Assembly: GCA_014378195.1 (NCBI GenBank)
Contig: JACMOC010000036.1
Location: 62,001 to 126,000, forward strand
Source: Oligoflexus sp.
Lineage (GTDB): Bacteria; Bdellovibrionota_B; Oligoflexia; Oligoflexales; Oligoflexaceae
Length of the DNA stretch: 64,000 bases
Direction of reading: 5' to 3'
Positions 50,753-59,302 of this stretch are shown here, piece by piece (position 1 is the first letter of the stretch; every line of letters begins with the position of its first letter). Below the pieces are notes generated by a model, which saw only the letters and a list, made by a program, of their open reading frames with translations, did no database searches and was not told the origin of the DNA. The position numbers were made by a program, and so were the translations under genes.

Positions 50753-52133
50753 CGACGCTCGGCGGCCTTGCATAAGCGTGCCCTTTGTCATCAAAGGACT
50801 GATAAAAAAGTCGTTTGGCATCATTGTCATCTCGGATGCGAAAGTTTTTGAGCTCAAAACCTTGAAAGTTATGCTGGGTCTGAGGTGACAAACGGAGATG
50901 CACGGATTCCTGCAAGATGATGATACTGGTTTTAGGAATGTGATGAAAAAGTTCCTTGCGGATGGCTTCATAGCGAGTTGCTAGTATGAGAGGTCTTCCG
51001 TAAAGATCGTATTCTTTAGGGGTCGTGTGGGGATAAAACGCCTCGATGACTCCACTGGCTATGCCCACGGCACAGTGAACTTTTTCGTTTGAAGCAAGCT
51101 TTTGGGCCTCTTCATGAAAGATCTGAATAAACTGCTGCGAAATCTTAATAGCTAATGCTTCCTTGCTTAACATACCCGGAGTTTTAAAGGGGTAACCAAC
51201 CGAGCATAAAAATCCATCACCCATTTCTTTAATACGGTAGGCGTTGGCTTCAAAGTCGGATTGCGAGTAATTTTCCATCATGAGATTCTGGCATTTTTTC
51301 AAAACATTCTGCAAAAGCATGCGCGCATGCGGGCTTTTAATTTTGGCGCTTTCGATGACATCAAATGCTATGACGCAGGCCTCGCCCCAGCCTACAGGCA
51401 TCGTTTCTTCCAGTGTCAATCCATCTTCAATCATGCGGCGTTGATGCGGATATAGCATTTTTTCGAGCTGTTTATAGGCGTGGTTTCGCAGGTTCTTTTC
51501 CTGGCAGCCAAAATAAAACTGATAACGGAAGAGACGCAATATCAAGCTATTCACTGCAGCGCCCAGGGCCGCACCAATGAACATGGTCCCAAGATTGACC
51601 TTCGTATAAATAGGATCAAGCCACCACACAAAACAAATGATAAAGGCCGTGACAAGGGACGCCTGAATCACGTTGCGCCTTGGGCTCGCATGCGTATGCA
51701 TGGCCCAGATTACGATCATGACGAGAGTCGGGGAGGCACCGGCGATAAGGTGCATGGCATTGTCATCGTAATATTGCCAGAAGGTCCAGGTCGATTCCGC
51801 AACGATGATTTTCACTATGGATTCACAATAGACCGCAGCGTGATCGTTAAGGTAATCAATGCGTTTCGCAAGGTGTCGATAGGCTACGAACATGAGACAG
51901 GATGGGATGTGGTTGAATAGAAAGGTCCAGTCGCCAGTTTTAAAAGCCATCATCGGGCCGGACAGAAAGAGGCTGATTGCAACGAGGATAGTATAACCGC
52001 TGCTCAGGAAGTACCGCCTTACGTAGCCGTTTAATTCCACCTCAAATTCGCTGGCATGACTTTTAGTAAACTCGGCGACGCGTGTCGCTAAGTCTTCGTC
52101 AAGATGTGAGTGTGATGAATTCGTGGGCAACAT
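50733..52133 (-). CDS. Membrane-bound class III adenylate/guanylate cyclase-like protein
   Basis: 466 residues. Residues about 45-205 carry about six membrane segments (SGYTILVAISLFLSGPMMAF, LFNHIPSCLMFVA, ASLVTAFIICFVWWL and others). The C-terminal part from about 245 is a class III nucleotidyl cyclase: CVIAFDVIESA with the first metal Asp, RIKEMGDGFLCSVG with the substrate Lys and second metal Asp, and EYDLYGRPLILATR with the purine Asp and transition-state Arg. The conserved Asn three to four residues before that Arg is Ile here, so catalysis may be weak or lost. The membrane part may sense a signal. Single gene, convergent with the protease. Confidence 0.8.
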   Translation of the reverse strand: MLPTNSSHSHLDEDLATRVAEFTKSHASEFEVELNGYVRRYFLSSGYTILVAISLFLSGPMMAFKTGDWTFLFNHIPSCLMFVAYRHLAKRIDYLNDHAAVYCESIVKIIVAESTWTFWQYYDDNAMHLIAGASPTLVMIVIWAMHTHASPRRNVIQASLVTAFIICFVWWLDPIYTKVNLGTMFIGAALGAAVNSLILRLFRYQFYFGCQEKNLRNHAYKQLEKMLYPHQRRMIEDGLTLEETMPVGWGEACVIAFDVIESAKIKSPHARMLLQNVLKKCQNLMMENYSQSDFEANAYRIKEMGDGFLCSVGYPFKTPGMLSKEALAIKISQQFIQIFHEEAQKLASNEKVHCAVGIASGVIEAFYPHTTPKEYDLYGRPLILATRYEAIRKELFHHIPKTSIIILQESVHLRLSPQTQHNFQGFELKNFRIRDDNDAKRLFYQSFDDKGHAYARPPSVVTKIVS

Positions 52134-52281
52134 GATCGGTCTCTAACCCCCCCAGAGCTATGCCTTTAGCATCGGGGTAAATCATCGATGTCTTGACTGG
52201 GTGAGCCGTGAATAGGGGAAGATGAAGTTAAGTCATTGAATAATTGGAGTTAATAGCTGGTCAAAGAACGCTTATCGGGGT

Positions 52282-52306
52282 GAAAAAAAGGGGCATAAAA
52301 GGCCCC
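52282..52306 (-). terminator. Terminator of mgtE
   Basis: Stem GGGGC/GCCCC with a short loop and seven T on the minus strand, 24 bases past the stop. Confidence 0.8.
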
Positions 52307-52329
52307 GAATTTTCAAAATCAATTATTTC

Positions 52330-53655
52330 CTAGAGTAAGGTTCCCGTGAGGATCATCTTGGCGATGGAAAAGTAGATCACCAGACCCGATACATCGACAA
52401 GCGTGGCCACGAAAGGAGCCGAAGCGCTCGCAGGGTCGAGCTTACATTTGGAAAGAATGAGGGGCAGCATGGATCCCGAGATTGTTCCCCAAAGGACGAC
52501 TCCGATCAGACTTAGAGAAACGGTCAAGGCAAGCTTCACATAGTGAATACCGTAGGAATGAAAGATATGTTCCCAGAGCACGATCCGAATGATGCCGATC
52601 GTAGCGAGGATACTGCCGAGTATAAGTCCGGAGAGAAGTTCTCGTTTGAACACCTTCCACCAGTCTCGCAGGCGGATTTCGCCCAAAGCCAATGCGCGAA
52701 TAACCAGAGTCGAGGCCTGGGAACCTGAGTTCCCGCCGCTACTGATAATCAGAGGAATGAAGAGGGCTAAAACAACCGCGCTCGCGATCTCTTCCTCGTA
52801 GTGGGACATGGCGCTGGCCGTCAGCATTTCGCCAACAAATAGAATCGCAAGCCAACCGGCTCGTTTTTTTATCAGTTCGAGGAGAGGCGTATCCATGTAT
52901 GGCACATCAAGGGCTTCGGTACCCCCGATTTTGTGGATGTCTTCGGTTGCCTCTTCCTGAACGACGTCGACGATATCATCGTGGGTAACGATACCTTTCA
53001 TTCGACCTGTCTCGTCGACAACGGGAATGGCCACTAGATCGTGGTCAGCCATCAGCTTGGCGACCAGAACCTGGTTCATCTTTTCGTTAACGCTAATCAC
53101 GCTCGTCTGCATGCGACTGCGAATCGTATCGGTTTCCTTGGCGATGATCAGATCGCGAAAGGAAATTACCCCGAGGAGGTGTTGGCTTTGGTCGAGGACA
53201 TAGCAGTAGTAAAGGGTCTCGAGATTGACGTGCGCCTGCTTTCGCAGGTAACTGATGGCTTCCCGGACGCTCGCATCGGGACGGATGCGAGGAAACCGGG
53301 GATTCATGAGACCACCGGCCTCGTCTTCTTCGTAAGCAAGGAGGCCCGCAACTTCAAATCGCGCGCTGTCGTCCAGAAGGTCGATGAGACTCCAGCGCAT
53401 CTCCACGGGCAATGCCTGCAACACGTCGGCGGTATCATCCGGCGCAAGAGCCCGTAACCATATGCGTTTTTCGCTGGTAGATAAAAATTCGATCAGAAAA
53501 GCCTGTTCGTGCGTAGAAAGGCCAAAAAAGAGGTCGCCTGCTTCCCGGGGAGGGAGAGCGCGAAAAAATATCAGGCGTTCTTCGAGCGATGTTTCGCCCC
53601 AGCGCACAAAGAGAGTCGATATATGGTCTTGTTCGTCTTGTGGGTCCTGCTTCAT
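52330..53655 (-). CDS. mgtE: Magnesium transporter MgtE
   Basis: 441 residues, the usual MgtE size. The N-terminal MgtE_N domain (about 1-125; LPPREAGDLFFGLS, LAPDDTADVLQAL) is followed by a CBS pair (about 130-250; YYCYVLDQSQHLLGVIS, LVAIPVVDETGRMKGIVTHDD) that senses Mg2+. Then come five membrane helices, with the pore motif LIISSGGNSGSQASTLVIRALALGEI and the ending PFVATLVDVSGLVIYFSIA. It is a Mg2+ channel in the inner membrane gated by its cytoplasmic domains. A GGGGGGAG site precedes the ATG. Single gene; no Mg riboswitch is seen in front. Confidence 0.95.
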   Translation of the reverse strand: MKQDPQDEQDHISTLFVRWGETSLEERLIFFRALPPREAGDLFFGLSTHEQAFLIEFLSTSEKRIWLRALAPDDTADVLQALPVEMRWSLIDLLDDSARFEVAGLLAYEEDEAGGLMNPRFPRIRPDASVREAISYLRKQAHVNLETLYYCYVLDQSQHLLGVISFRDLIIAKETDTIRSRMQTSVISVNEKMNQVLVAKLMADHDLVAIPVVDETGRMKGIVTHDDIVDVVQEEATEDIHKIGGTEALDVPYMDTPLLELIKKRAGWLAILFVGEMLTASAMSHYEEEIASAVVLALFIPLIISSGGNSGSQASTLVIRALALGEIRLRDWWKVFKRELLSGLILGSILATIGIIRIVLWEHIFHSYGIHYVKLALTVSLSLIGVVLWGTISGSMLPLILSKCKLDPASASAPFVATLVDVSGLVIYFSIAKMILTGTLL

Positions 53656-53882
53656 GATTCGCTCCCCCCTGAAGTTTGCAATCCTTAGGTTAACCTTCCG
53701 CTTTCGTCAAGATCTTTTGGTCCTTACCTGCATTTGATCTCAAATGACATGACTCCCTCGGAGGCATCCTGGGGCCGGCGCCACCAAATGCACTATGGAC
53801 GTGACCGCAAGCTTCGGTAAAAATGAGTGATAGAGCGTTATTTCTAACTCTGAATGTGCCCAACTTGGAAGAGAATAATCCT

Positions 53883-55688
53883 ATGAGGGAAGAAAGACCG
53901 GCGGCGTCTGCGGAGGTCGGGCAACCGAGCTTTGATCAATTGCAAAAGCTCCTCGATGTATGCCGCTTCATGGGGAAGGAAAAAAACCTCGATAATCTTC
54001 TGGTTTATATAGCCGAACAAGGCCGTAAGGCACTTGATGCCGATCGTTGCTCAATATTTCTTCTTGACGAGGAACAGGGCGAAATCTGGTCCAAAGTCCA
54101 GCTCGGTGAAAGTGAGATTATTCGCTTCCCTCGAGGGGCCGGCGTGGCCGGAAAAACAATCGAGAGCGGCAAAGCTATCCTCATTCAGGACGCCTACGGC
54201 GATAGTCTTTTCAATCCTGAGATCGATCGGACGACCGGATATCGGACGCGCAACATCCTGTGCGTTCCCATGGATAACGTCGAAGGGCGAACCATAGGCT
54301 GCCTGCAGGCGCTCAACAAAGTCGACGGCGACTTTAGCCCTTCGGATGAAAGTTTTAGTCTGGCCTTCGCCGCTCAGGCCGCTGTCGCAATAGAATCGGC
54401 CCAACTTTATCAAGAAAAAGCACGGGTGATTCGTGATCTCTCCCATACTCAGGTTCGTCTGAAACAAAAGCTCGACCAGCTCGAAGTTGTACGCGAGCTT
54501 GAGCAAGCCGTTAACGAGTCAGCAAATTTATATGACTTTATCAGCGCTGTAATCCGGAAAGCTGTGCGGTCCATAGGCGCGGAGGTGGGCTGTCTTTTTA
54601 TTCAAAACGAAGGCAGTCCAAGCGGGTCGGCAAGCTGGGACATTTTTGCGGCCCGTATTGAGGAGGGAACACCTGTTGTCCACTATACAGAACAGAGTCT
54701 CGAAAGCTCGTACGCCAAAACTTTGTTAAAAGACGGTAAAGCCCTTATCGTAAATCGACTCAACCGCAAGGACAGCTCCCTTGATAATCTGAGCCGTCAA
54801 CTGGGCCTGTCGTTTGAGAATCTTCTGGCCGTCCCCATCCATCAACCGACAGAACACGATCCGACTTATTCTCAGGGGATTTTTAAGGTCTTTAATAAAC
54901 CCTCTGGTTTTTTATATGAAGATTTGTCCTTTCTTCAGATCATCGGCGCGCAGATTTTTTCCCTCATCATGCGCAAGCAGTTGGTCGATGCCAAAAAACG
55001 CAGCGAAAATCTCGCGTCGATAGGTCAACTTTCGAGCACAATCATACACGACCTCAAAAACCCCATTTCCGCGATCATCGGGTGTGCCGAGCTGCTCGAA
55101 GCGCGTGATACGATGACTGAAAAACAGCTGGAAAGAATCTGCAATATTCTCCGCAACCAGGCTAATCGCTGTATCACTATGGTGGAAGAACTTCTAAGTG
55201 TTGCGCGCGGCGAAAAAAACTATCACTTCGAGAGCCTTGGTCTCAACGACGTGTTGACCGAAGTTGAGCAGATGCTGCAAAACGAGACTGAGAGGATGAA
55301 TGTCAAACTCACTCTTTCATGCAGTTTTACGGGCAAATTGCGCATCGATAAGTCTAAGTTCATGCGGGTGATCTTCAACCTCACCAACAATGCCCTGGAG
55401 ATCTTAAAACGTGGCGGAGAAATCCATATTGAAGCAAAAGGTGTAAAAAACGCGGCGGATGATAGCGATTGGGTGGAGATCAGCATAGCCGATAACGGGC
55501 CTGGGATTCCCACAGAGCTGTCGGCGATCTTGTTTCAGCCCTTTGCGACGTTCGGGAAAACGAAAGGCACAGGACTCGGTCTCTACATAACGAAGGAAAT
55601 CATCACCGAACATGGCGGGACGATAGAGCTGGACCAAGCCTTCCAAGGTGGTGCCTGTTTCCGCATCCGGCTCAAGCAGGATGTATAA
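53883..55688 (+). CDS. GAF-GAF sensor histidine kinase
   Basis: About 601 residues, cytoplasmic (no membrane helix). A first GAF domain (about 20-155; ALDADRCSIFLLDEEQGE, GYRTRNILCVPM) and a second (about 200-355; SIGAEVGCLFIQNEG, ENLLAVPIHQP) are linked by a coiled coil. HisKA follows with the phospho-His in STIIHDLKNPISAI, then HATPase with N box NLTNNALEIL, DNGPGIP and GTGLGLYITKEI. All kinase boxes are intact; no receiver is fused and no regulator adjoins, so the partner is unknown. ATG 53823 is in frame, but GGAAGAG precedes ATG 53883. Confidence 0.87.
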   Translation: MREERPAASAEVGQPSFDQLQKLLDVCRFMGKEKNLDNLLVYIAEQGRKALDADRCSIFLLDEEQGEIWSKVQLGESEIIRFPRGAGVAGKTIESGKAILIQDAYGDSLFNPEIDRTTGYRTRNILCVPMDNVEGRTIGCLQALNKVDGDFSPSDESFSLAFAAQAAVAIESAQLYQEKARVIRDLSHTQVRLKQKLDQLEVVRELEQAVNESANLYDFISAVIRKAVRSIGAEVGCLFIQNEGSPSGSASWDIFAARIEEGTPVVHYTEQSLESSYAKTLLKDGKALIVNRLNRKDSSLDNLSRQLGLSFENLLAVPIHQPTEHDPTYSQGIFKVFNKPSGFLYEDLSFLQIIGAQIFSLIMRKQLVDAKKRSENLASIGQLSSTIIHDLKNPISAIIGCAELLEARDTMTEKQLERICNILRNQANRCITMVEELLSVARGEKNYHFESLGLNDVLTEVEQMLQNETERMNVKLTLSCSFTGKLRIDKSKFMRVIFNLTNNALEILKRGGEIHIEAKGVKNAADDSDWVEISIADNGPGIPTELSAILFQPFATFGKTKGTGLGLYITKEIITEHGGTIELDQAFQGGACFRIRLKQDV

Positions 55689-55711
55689 CCCATAAATTTT
55701 TCGCCCAAATA

Positions 55712-55741
55712 CCAAAGGCCGAGGATTACCTCGGCCTTTGG
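55712..55741. terminator. Hairpin between the histidine kinase and hpf genes
   Basis: Perfect stem CCAAAGGCCGAG(G)/(C)CTCGGCCTTTGG around a five-base loop between convergent genes. No long T-run follows, but the outer AAA/TTT pairs suit a bidirectional terminator. Confidence 0.65.
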
Positions 55742-55767
55742 TGCTATGCAGCCAACAGCGTTTTCGT

Positions 55768-56181
55768 TCAGTGGCCTGTAGCGTGGACGGCTTGCAGAAT
55801 AACTTCCGCGTCTACAGCTTCGAGTTCATCAACGGCGTTGCTGACAAGGCTCGCTTCGTGCGCTGTGACCGCAAAAGGATCCATTTTTATATGATGATTT
55901 GTCTGTTTTTCTTTTTCGCGCTTAACCACGCGATTGAGGGAGTCAAAGGCCATATCAATCGACTTGTGCATGTCGTCGCTTGACTCTTCCACTTCAACAT
56001 GGCTGTTGTTTCGTGCATGTAGGCCCACGTGAACAGTATAGATTTCCTGGGCGACACTAAATGTGACGTGAATGGGGGTCGAGCTCTGAATGATGGGTTC
56101 GAGCACCTCAAGCCTTTGATTTACTTCATATTTGAGGGCATCCGAAGAGTCCATGTGACGAAAATGATGCATTATGTTCAT
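55768..56181 (-). CDS. hpf: Ribosome hibernation promoting factor (HPF/RaiA family, short)
   Basis: 137 residues. The start HHFRHMDSSDALKYEVNQRLEVLEP and the end MHKSIDMAFDSLNRVVKREKEKQ match the beta-alpha-beta-beta-beta-alpha fold of HPF/RaiA proteins, which bind the 30S decoding region and inactivate ribosomes in stress. The C-terminal domain of the long type is missing; instead there are about 35 non-homologous residues after the last helix. AAGGGGG precedes the ATG. Single gene. Together with the alarmone synthetase this points to an active starvation response. Confidence 0.8.
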   Translation of the reverse strand: MNIMHHFRHMDSSDALKYEVNQRLEVLEPIIQSSTPIHVTFSVAQEIYTVHVGLHARNNSHVEVEESSDDMHKSIDMAFDSLNRVVKREKEKQTNHHIKMDPFAVTAHEASLVSNAVDELEAVDAEVILQAVHATGH

Positions 56182-56305
56182 GTTTCCCCCTTAGAGAACT
56201 GTAGCAATGATGGGAGTTTCTAAGAACTCAAGAGGTAGTCTAGCAAATTTTAGACCAAGCCATGCGAAGATTATCCGTCGTATGGCAGTCGTAGCAGTGC
56301 ATAAA

Positions 56306-57244
56306 TCAGCGGGATGCCGTAGCAAGTTGTTTTTGCTGCCACTTGCCATATGTCCGTTGGGCGGCGAGAAACTCGGCATAAAAGTTCTGACTTGCAAAGC
56401 CAAAGCTCGGCGAGCGGTAGGACAAAATCAGGTCTGCAAGATTGCTTGAGCCCAGTTTTGTAACACCTCGCTGCACGCCGTTTTTACCATGATTATAAGC
56501 GGTAATCGCAAGCGGCCAGGTTTTGAGGCCGGCGTAATTCGCCTTTAGAATCTTCGCCGCAGCATAGGTCGCCTTGAGCGGGGAGTTGCGCTCGTCTTTG
56601 CCCTTTGTCACTGCGATATGGGGACGAGCCGCCGCTGGCATGAGCTGCCAGATCCCTGAGGCTCCGACCTTTGATTTGGCCTTCACGTTAAACATCGATT
56701 CGACGAAGGGAATGCGAGTGAGCTCTGGCGGCAAACCATTTTCTTTAAAGATCTTTTCCATGTGGGGCAAATAGAGCTGAGCGCGGAGTGCCGCATTATT
56801 AAAAATGTCTGACAATCCAAGTTGCGTCCGAAGTTCGACTCGACCGCTCAAAAGACGGCTTTTCGCGGCACTATCATGGCTGTAGAGTTTCCAGATTTTT
56901 TGGTGCTGTGCGCTGAGTTTTTTTGCGTCTTCACCTTGCATAGCGAAATCACTCAGGATCTGGCTATAGGCTTTTGGTGTTTCGTCGACGCTTTGTTCTT
57001 CGTTCGAATTAAAGACACTGACGATGAGATCGGGCGTGTCTTTGTCATGCAGGAGCATTTGCTCGCTGCTATAATTCGTAAATACCTTTTCCCAGAACTT
57101 TACTTTTTTCTCAAGCAGGGGGCTGCTCGGGAAAAGAATCTCAGATTTTGGTTTCGTCTTTATCTTTATTTTTGTTTCGGCGTGCAGGCTAACTGCATTA
57201 AAACCGAATAAAAGAGCTACGATCGGCGCTATAAATCGTTCCAT
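56306..57244 (-). CDS. Lytic transglycosylase (SLT domain, MltD-like)
   Basis: About 312 residues with a signal peptide (PIVALLFGFNAVSLHA). The C-terminal 150 residues are an SLT domain: LTRIPFVESMFNVKAKSKVGASGIWQLMPAAA (in part) with the catalytic Glu in FVES and the GASGIWQLMP motif, and ITAYNHGKNGV. No LysM repeats follow, unlike MltD itself. It cleaves peptidoglycan glycan strands in the periplasm. GAGG six bases before ATG 57244 supports the start. It is the second gene after the small membrane protein, with eight bases between, so the two are an operon. Confidence 0.85.
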   Translation of the reverse strand: MERFIAPIVALLFGFNAVSLHAETKIKIKTKPKSEILFPSSPLLEKKVKFWEKVFTNYSSEQMLLHDKDTPDLIVSVFNSNEEQSVDETPKAYSQILSDFAMQGEDAKKLSAQHQKIWKLYSHDSAAKSRLLSGRVELRTQLGLSDIFNNAALRAQLYLPHMEKIFKENGLPPELTRIPFVESMFNVKAKSKVGASGIWQLMPAAARPHIAVTKGKDERNSPLKATYAAAKILKANYAGLKTWPLAITAYNHGKNGVQRGVTKLGSSNLADLILSYRSPSFGFASQNFYAEFLAAQRTYGKWQQKQLATASR

Positions 57245-57252
57245 CGAAGTCC

Positions 57253-57672
57253 TCATGAAGCAACCGAAGCGACTTTTTTCCGTGGAGTCTCGCGGCTCGG
57301 AGGATTCGGTCTTTTGGTTTGACCGATTCCGCCAACGTCCATCTGAAGGTTGATGATCAGATTGCGAATATCATCAAGGCGCTCTGTCTGTTCCTTCTTA
57401 TTGCCGTTTTTCTCGAAGGCCGATTTGATCGTTTTTTTCAACTGATTGTCTATATAGGAATAACACTGGCCTGCATAATACTGACGAAGTTCAGGATTTT
57501 CGTATTGCGCATGGCGGCGACCGTAATAATCACCGTAAACAAATCCACCGGCAATCCCGAGGATGGAAATCGTGGCGGCGAGCGCGACGGTTGCAAAAAA
57601 GAAGAAGGATTGTTGTTTACGGGCAGCAGCAAAAGTGAGTTCATCATCGAAGGCATCATAACGCGTCGTCAT
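57253..57672 (-). CDS. Small membrane protein, operon partner of the lytic transglycosylase
   Basis: 139 residues. One membrane helix (FFFFATVALAATISILGIAGGFVYG), then a periplasmic region with a Tyr-rich stretch (YENPELRQYYAGQCYSYIDNQ) and a Pro/Lys-rich end. GGAG lies eight bases before ATG 57672; the frame is open to 57708. It may tether or control the transglycosylase that follows. No family known. Confidence 0.6.
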   Translation of the reverse strand: MTTRYDAFDDELTFAAARKQQSFFFFATVALAATISILGIAGGFVYGDYYGRRHAQYENPELRQYYAGQCYSYIDNQLKKTIKSAFEKNGNKKEQTERLDDIRNLIINLQMDVGGIGQTKRPNPPSRETPRKKVASVAS

Positions 57673-57812
57673 ACTATCGCTCCAAAGAAGGACTAGGGTT
57701 GTGTACACAAGGCCGTTGGAGCTTGGAGTCGGGAAGTCAGATCAGCCGTTTCCTTGAGTGGGCACGTTCTAGCGCAAAACTTTGGCGTAGTGAAGCACAA
57801 AATGACGTAATG

Positions 57813-57840
57813 AAAAAAAAGACGCCTCAAACGGCGTCTT
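57813..57840 (-). terminator. Terminator overlapping the stop of the gene at 57827
   Basis: Stem AAGACGCC/GGCGTCTT with a six-base loop and an eight-T tail on the minus strand. The stop codon lies in the loop. Confidence 0.8.
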
Positions 57841-58192
57841 CGGTCGGGGTGATGCTGAACTGGTGCATGAGTTCCTGAAGGTAATCACGGTTTTGCACGT
57901 CTATCTCGATAATTCGAAGTATGAAGGACCCAGGGCTTAAGGCCTGAACAAACTTTGCAAAGCCAAAAATGCGGCGTCCATTGACAGCATCCTCGATCCA
58001 CAATTCTAGGAGGGAGAGACGATTATAACCCGGTCTTTGGTCGGGGCTTCCACTCACCATAAGGTCCCATCCCTGTAAGGACTCAGAACGCATGGTGTAT
58101 TTCGCACCCGAGCCGATGGATTGAACCTCGATTTTGGCACCAAGAGGAAAGGTGACCCGAGGGTGACCTAGGTACATGGCCTCACGACGCAT
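57827..58192 (-). CDS. Hypothetical protein, possibly PilZ-like
   Basis: 121 residues, no signal peptide, beta-rich by pattern. AAGGAGT is six bases before ATG 58192. An Arg pair at the start, SLQGWDLMVSG in the middle and GFAKFVQALSPGSFILRI near the end recall a degenerate PilZ fold, but the RxxxR and D/NxSxxG motifs are not properly there, so I do not claim cyclic-di-GMP binding. It lies downstream of the pentapeptide-repeat gene in the same direction, 74 bases away. Confidence 0.5.
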   Translation of the reverse strand: MRREAMYLGHPRVTFPLGAKIEVQSIGSGAKYTMRSESLQGWDLMVSGSPDQRPGYNRLSLLELWIEDAVNGRRIFGFAKFVQALSPGSFILRIIEIDVQNRDYLQELMHQFSITPTEDAV

Positions 58193-58266
58193 AGGGACTC
58201 CTTTGGAGCATTGCCTCAGACTTTCAAACAATCAGGATTGCTACTAAATTCTATCGGGGCATAACC

Positions 58267-59088
58267 CTAAAGGTTGACGGACTCCTCTTTAGCTCTGATA
58301 TCCTCGGATGTTACGGTCTCGATTTGGACGGCTTCAAGCACGACGGGATTCATGGAATCGCGGACCTTTTTGGGCATCGTATCGTCAAATACAAGTTCTC
58401 TCAGTTCTGATCCGGTCCAGATTGTACCTTCGCAGGTAATCTGTCTGAAGTCGGTTCCGAACGCCTTCACTCCACTCAGGTTCGTGCCGTTGAGTTTGGC
58501 TTTCCGAAGTTTGGTTCGGTGGAGGAGGGCGCCCTCCAGGTTGGCGCCGGTAAGGTTGCAGCCGGCGAGGTTTGCCGTGATGAAAGAACAGCCTCGCAAA
58601 TCGCAGCCTTCGAGATTTGCCGAGCGGAGATCGACGGCATCAAAATTAAAGGCCCGTAAATCATTGCCTTTGAGATTGGCGCGCCCAGCACCTAGAGGCT
58701 GGGTAGGCTGAAGAACCTCGGAAATCCAGCTGCGATGAGCTTCCAGCACCTGATCGAGATCGGCTTGTGAGCTGATCGGTACAGGACGTGATACGGGAAT
58801 CTCGACGTGCTTTTTCCCGGAAAGCGACTGCATTTTCACATTAAGTACGGCTTCTCCCAGCCAAACCGGGTCATGAAAACGCTTTTCAAGGAGGGCGAGA
58901 TCCACCACATCGAGTTTTTGTTCGTGCGTGAGTTCCTTGCTGAGCGGATTCTCTTCGAGAGCGGCAAGCAGGACAGCCGTCATCTCTGGGTTTTTCTCCC
59001 AGAGAGTTTCCTTTTTTTCCTTGTCCTTATCGGCCTTCGATTCGCGTGCCGACTTTGGGCGGTCTCTCTCGATTTTTGGCTTTTCCAA
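58267..59088 (-). CDS. Pentapeptide-repeat protein
   Basis: 273 residues. A charged N-terminus (Lys/Asp/Glu-rich, about 1-35) and a helical region precede about 18 pentapeptide units from residue 150 to 240 (ADLRSANLEGCDLRGCSF type; NLTGANLEGALL; KLNGTNLSGV) which form a right-handed beta helix. No membrane helix. Such proteins are often protein-binding or DNA-mimic factors, but function cannot be inferred. The start is TTG with AGGAG seven bases upstream. The next gene in the same direction may be in its operon. Confidence 0.78.
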   Translation of the reverse strand: MEKPKIERDRPKSARESKADKDKEKKETLWEKNPEMTAVLLAALEENPLSKELTHEQKLDVVDLALLEKRFHDPVWLGEAVLNVKMQSLSGKKHVEIPVSRPVPISSQADLDQVLEAHRSWISEVLQPTQPLGAGRANLKGNDLRAFNFDAVDLRSANLEGCDLRGCSFITANLAGCNLTGANLEGALLHRTKLRKAKLNGTNLSGVKAFGTDFRQITCEGTIWTGSELRELVFDDTMPKKVRDSMNPVVLEAVQIETVTSEDIRAKEESVNL

Positions 59089-59302
59089 GACTCACTCCTG
59101 TCGCGGCGTATTCATTCAGCAAGGCTTTCGCCTCAGCGAAGATTTAGATTACCGATCACTCCTGAATTGTTCAAGATGCCATCAATCGACTGGGTTGGCA
59201 TGTCGACACTCTATGAGAGTTTGATGATCTATTTCCCTTTTTAAAAAAACCTGATTACACTAGGGGCTTCTGTCGATCGAACCCTGTTCCGTGAGAGCTC
59301 AG

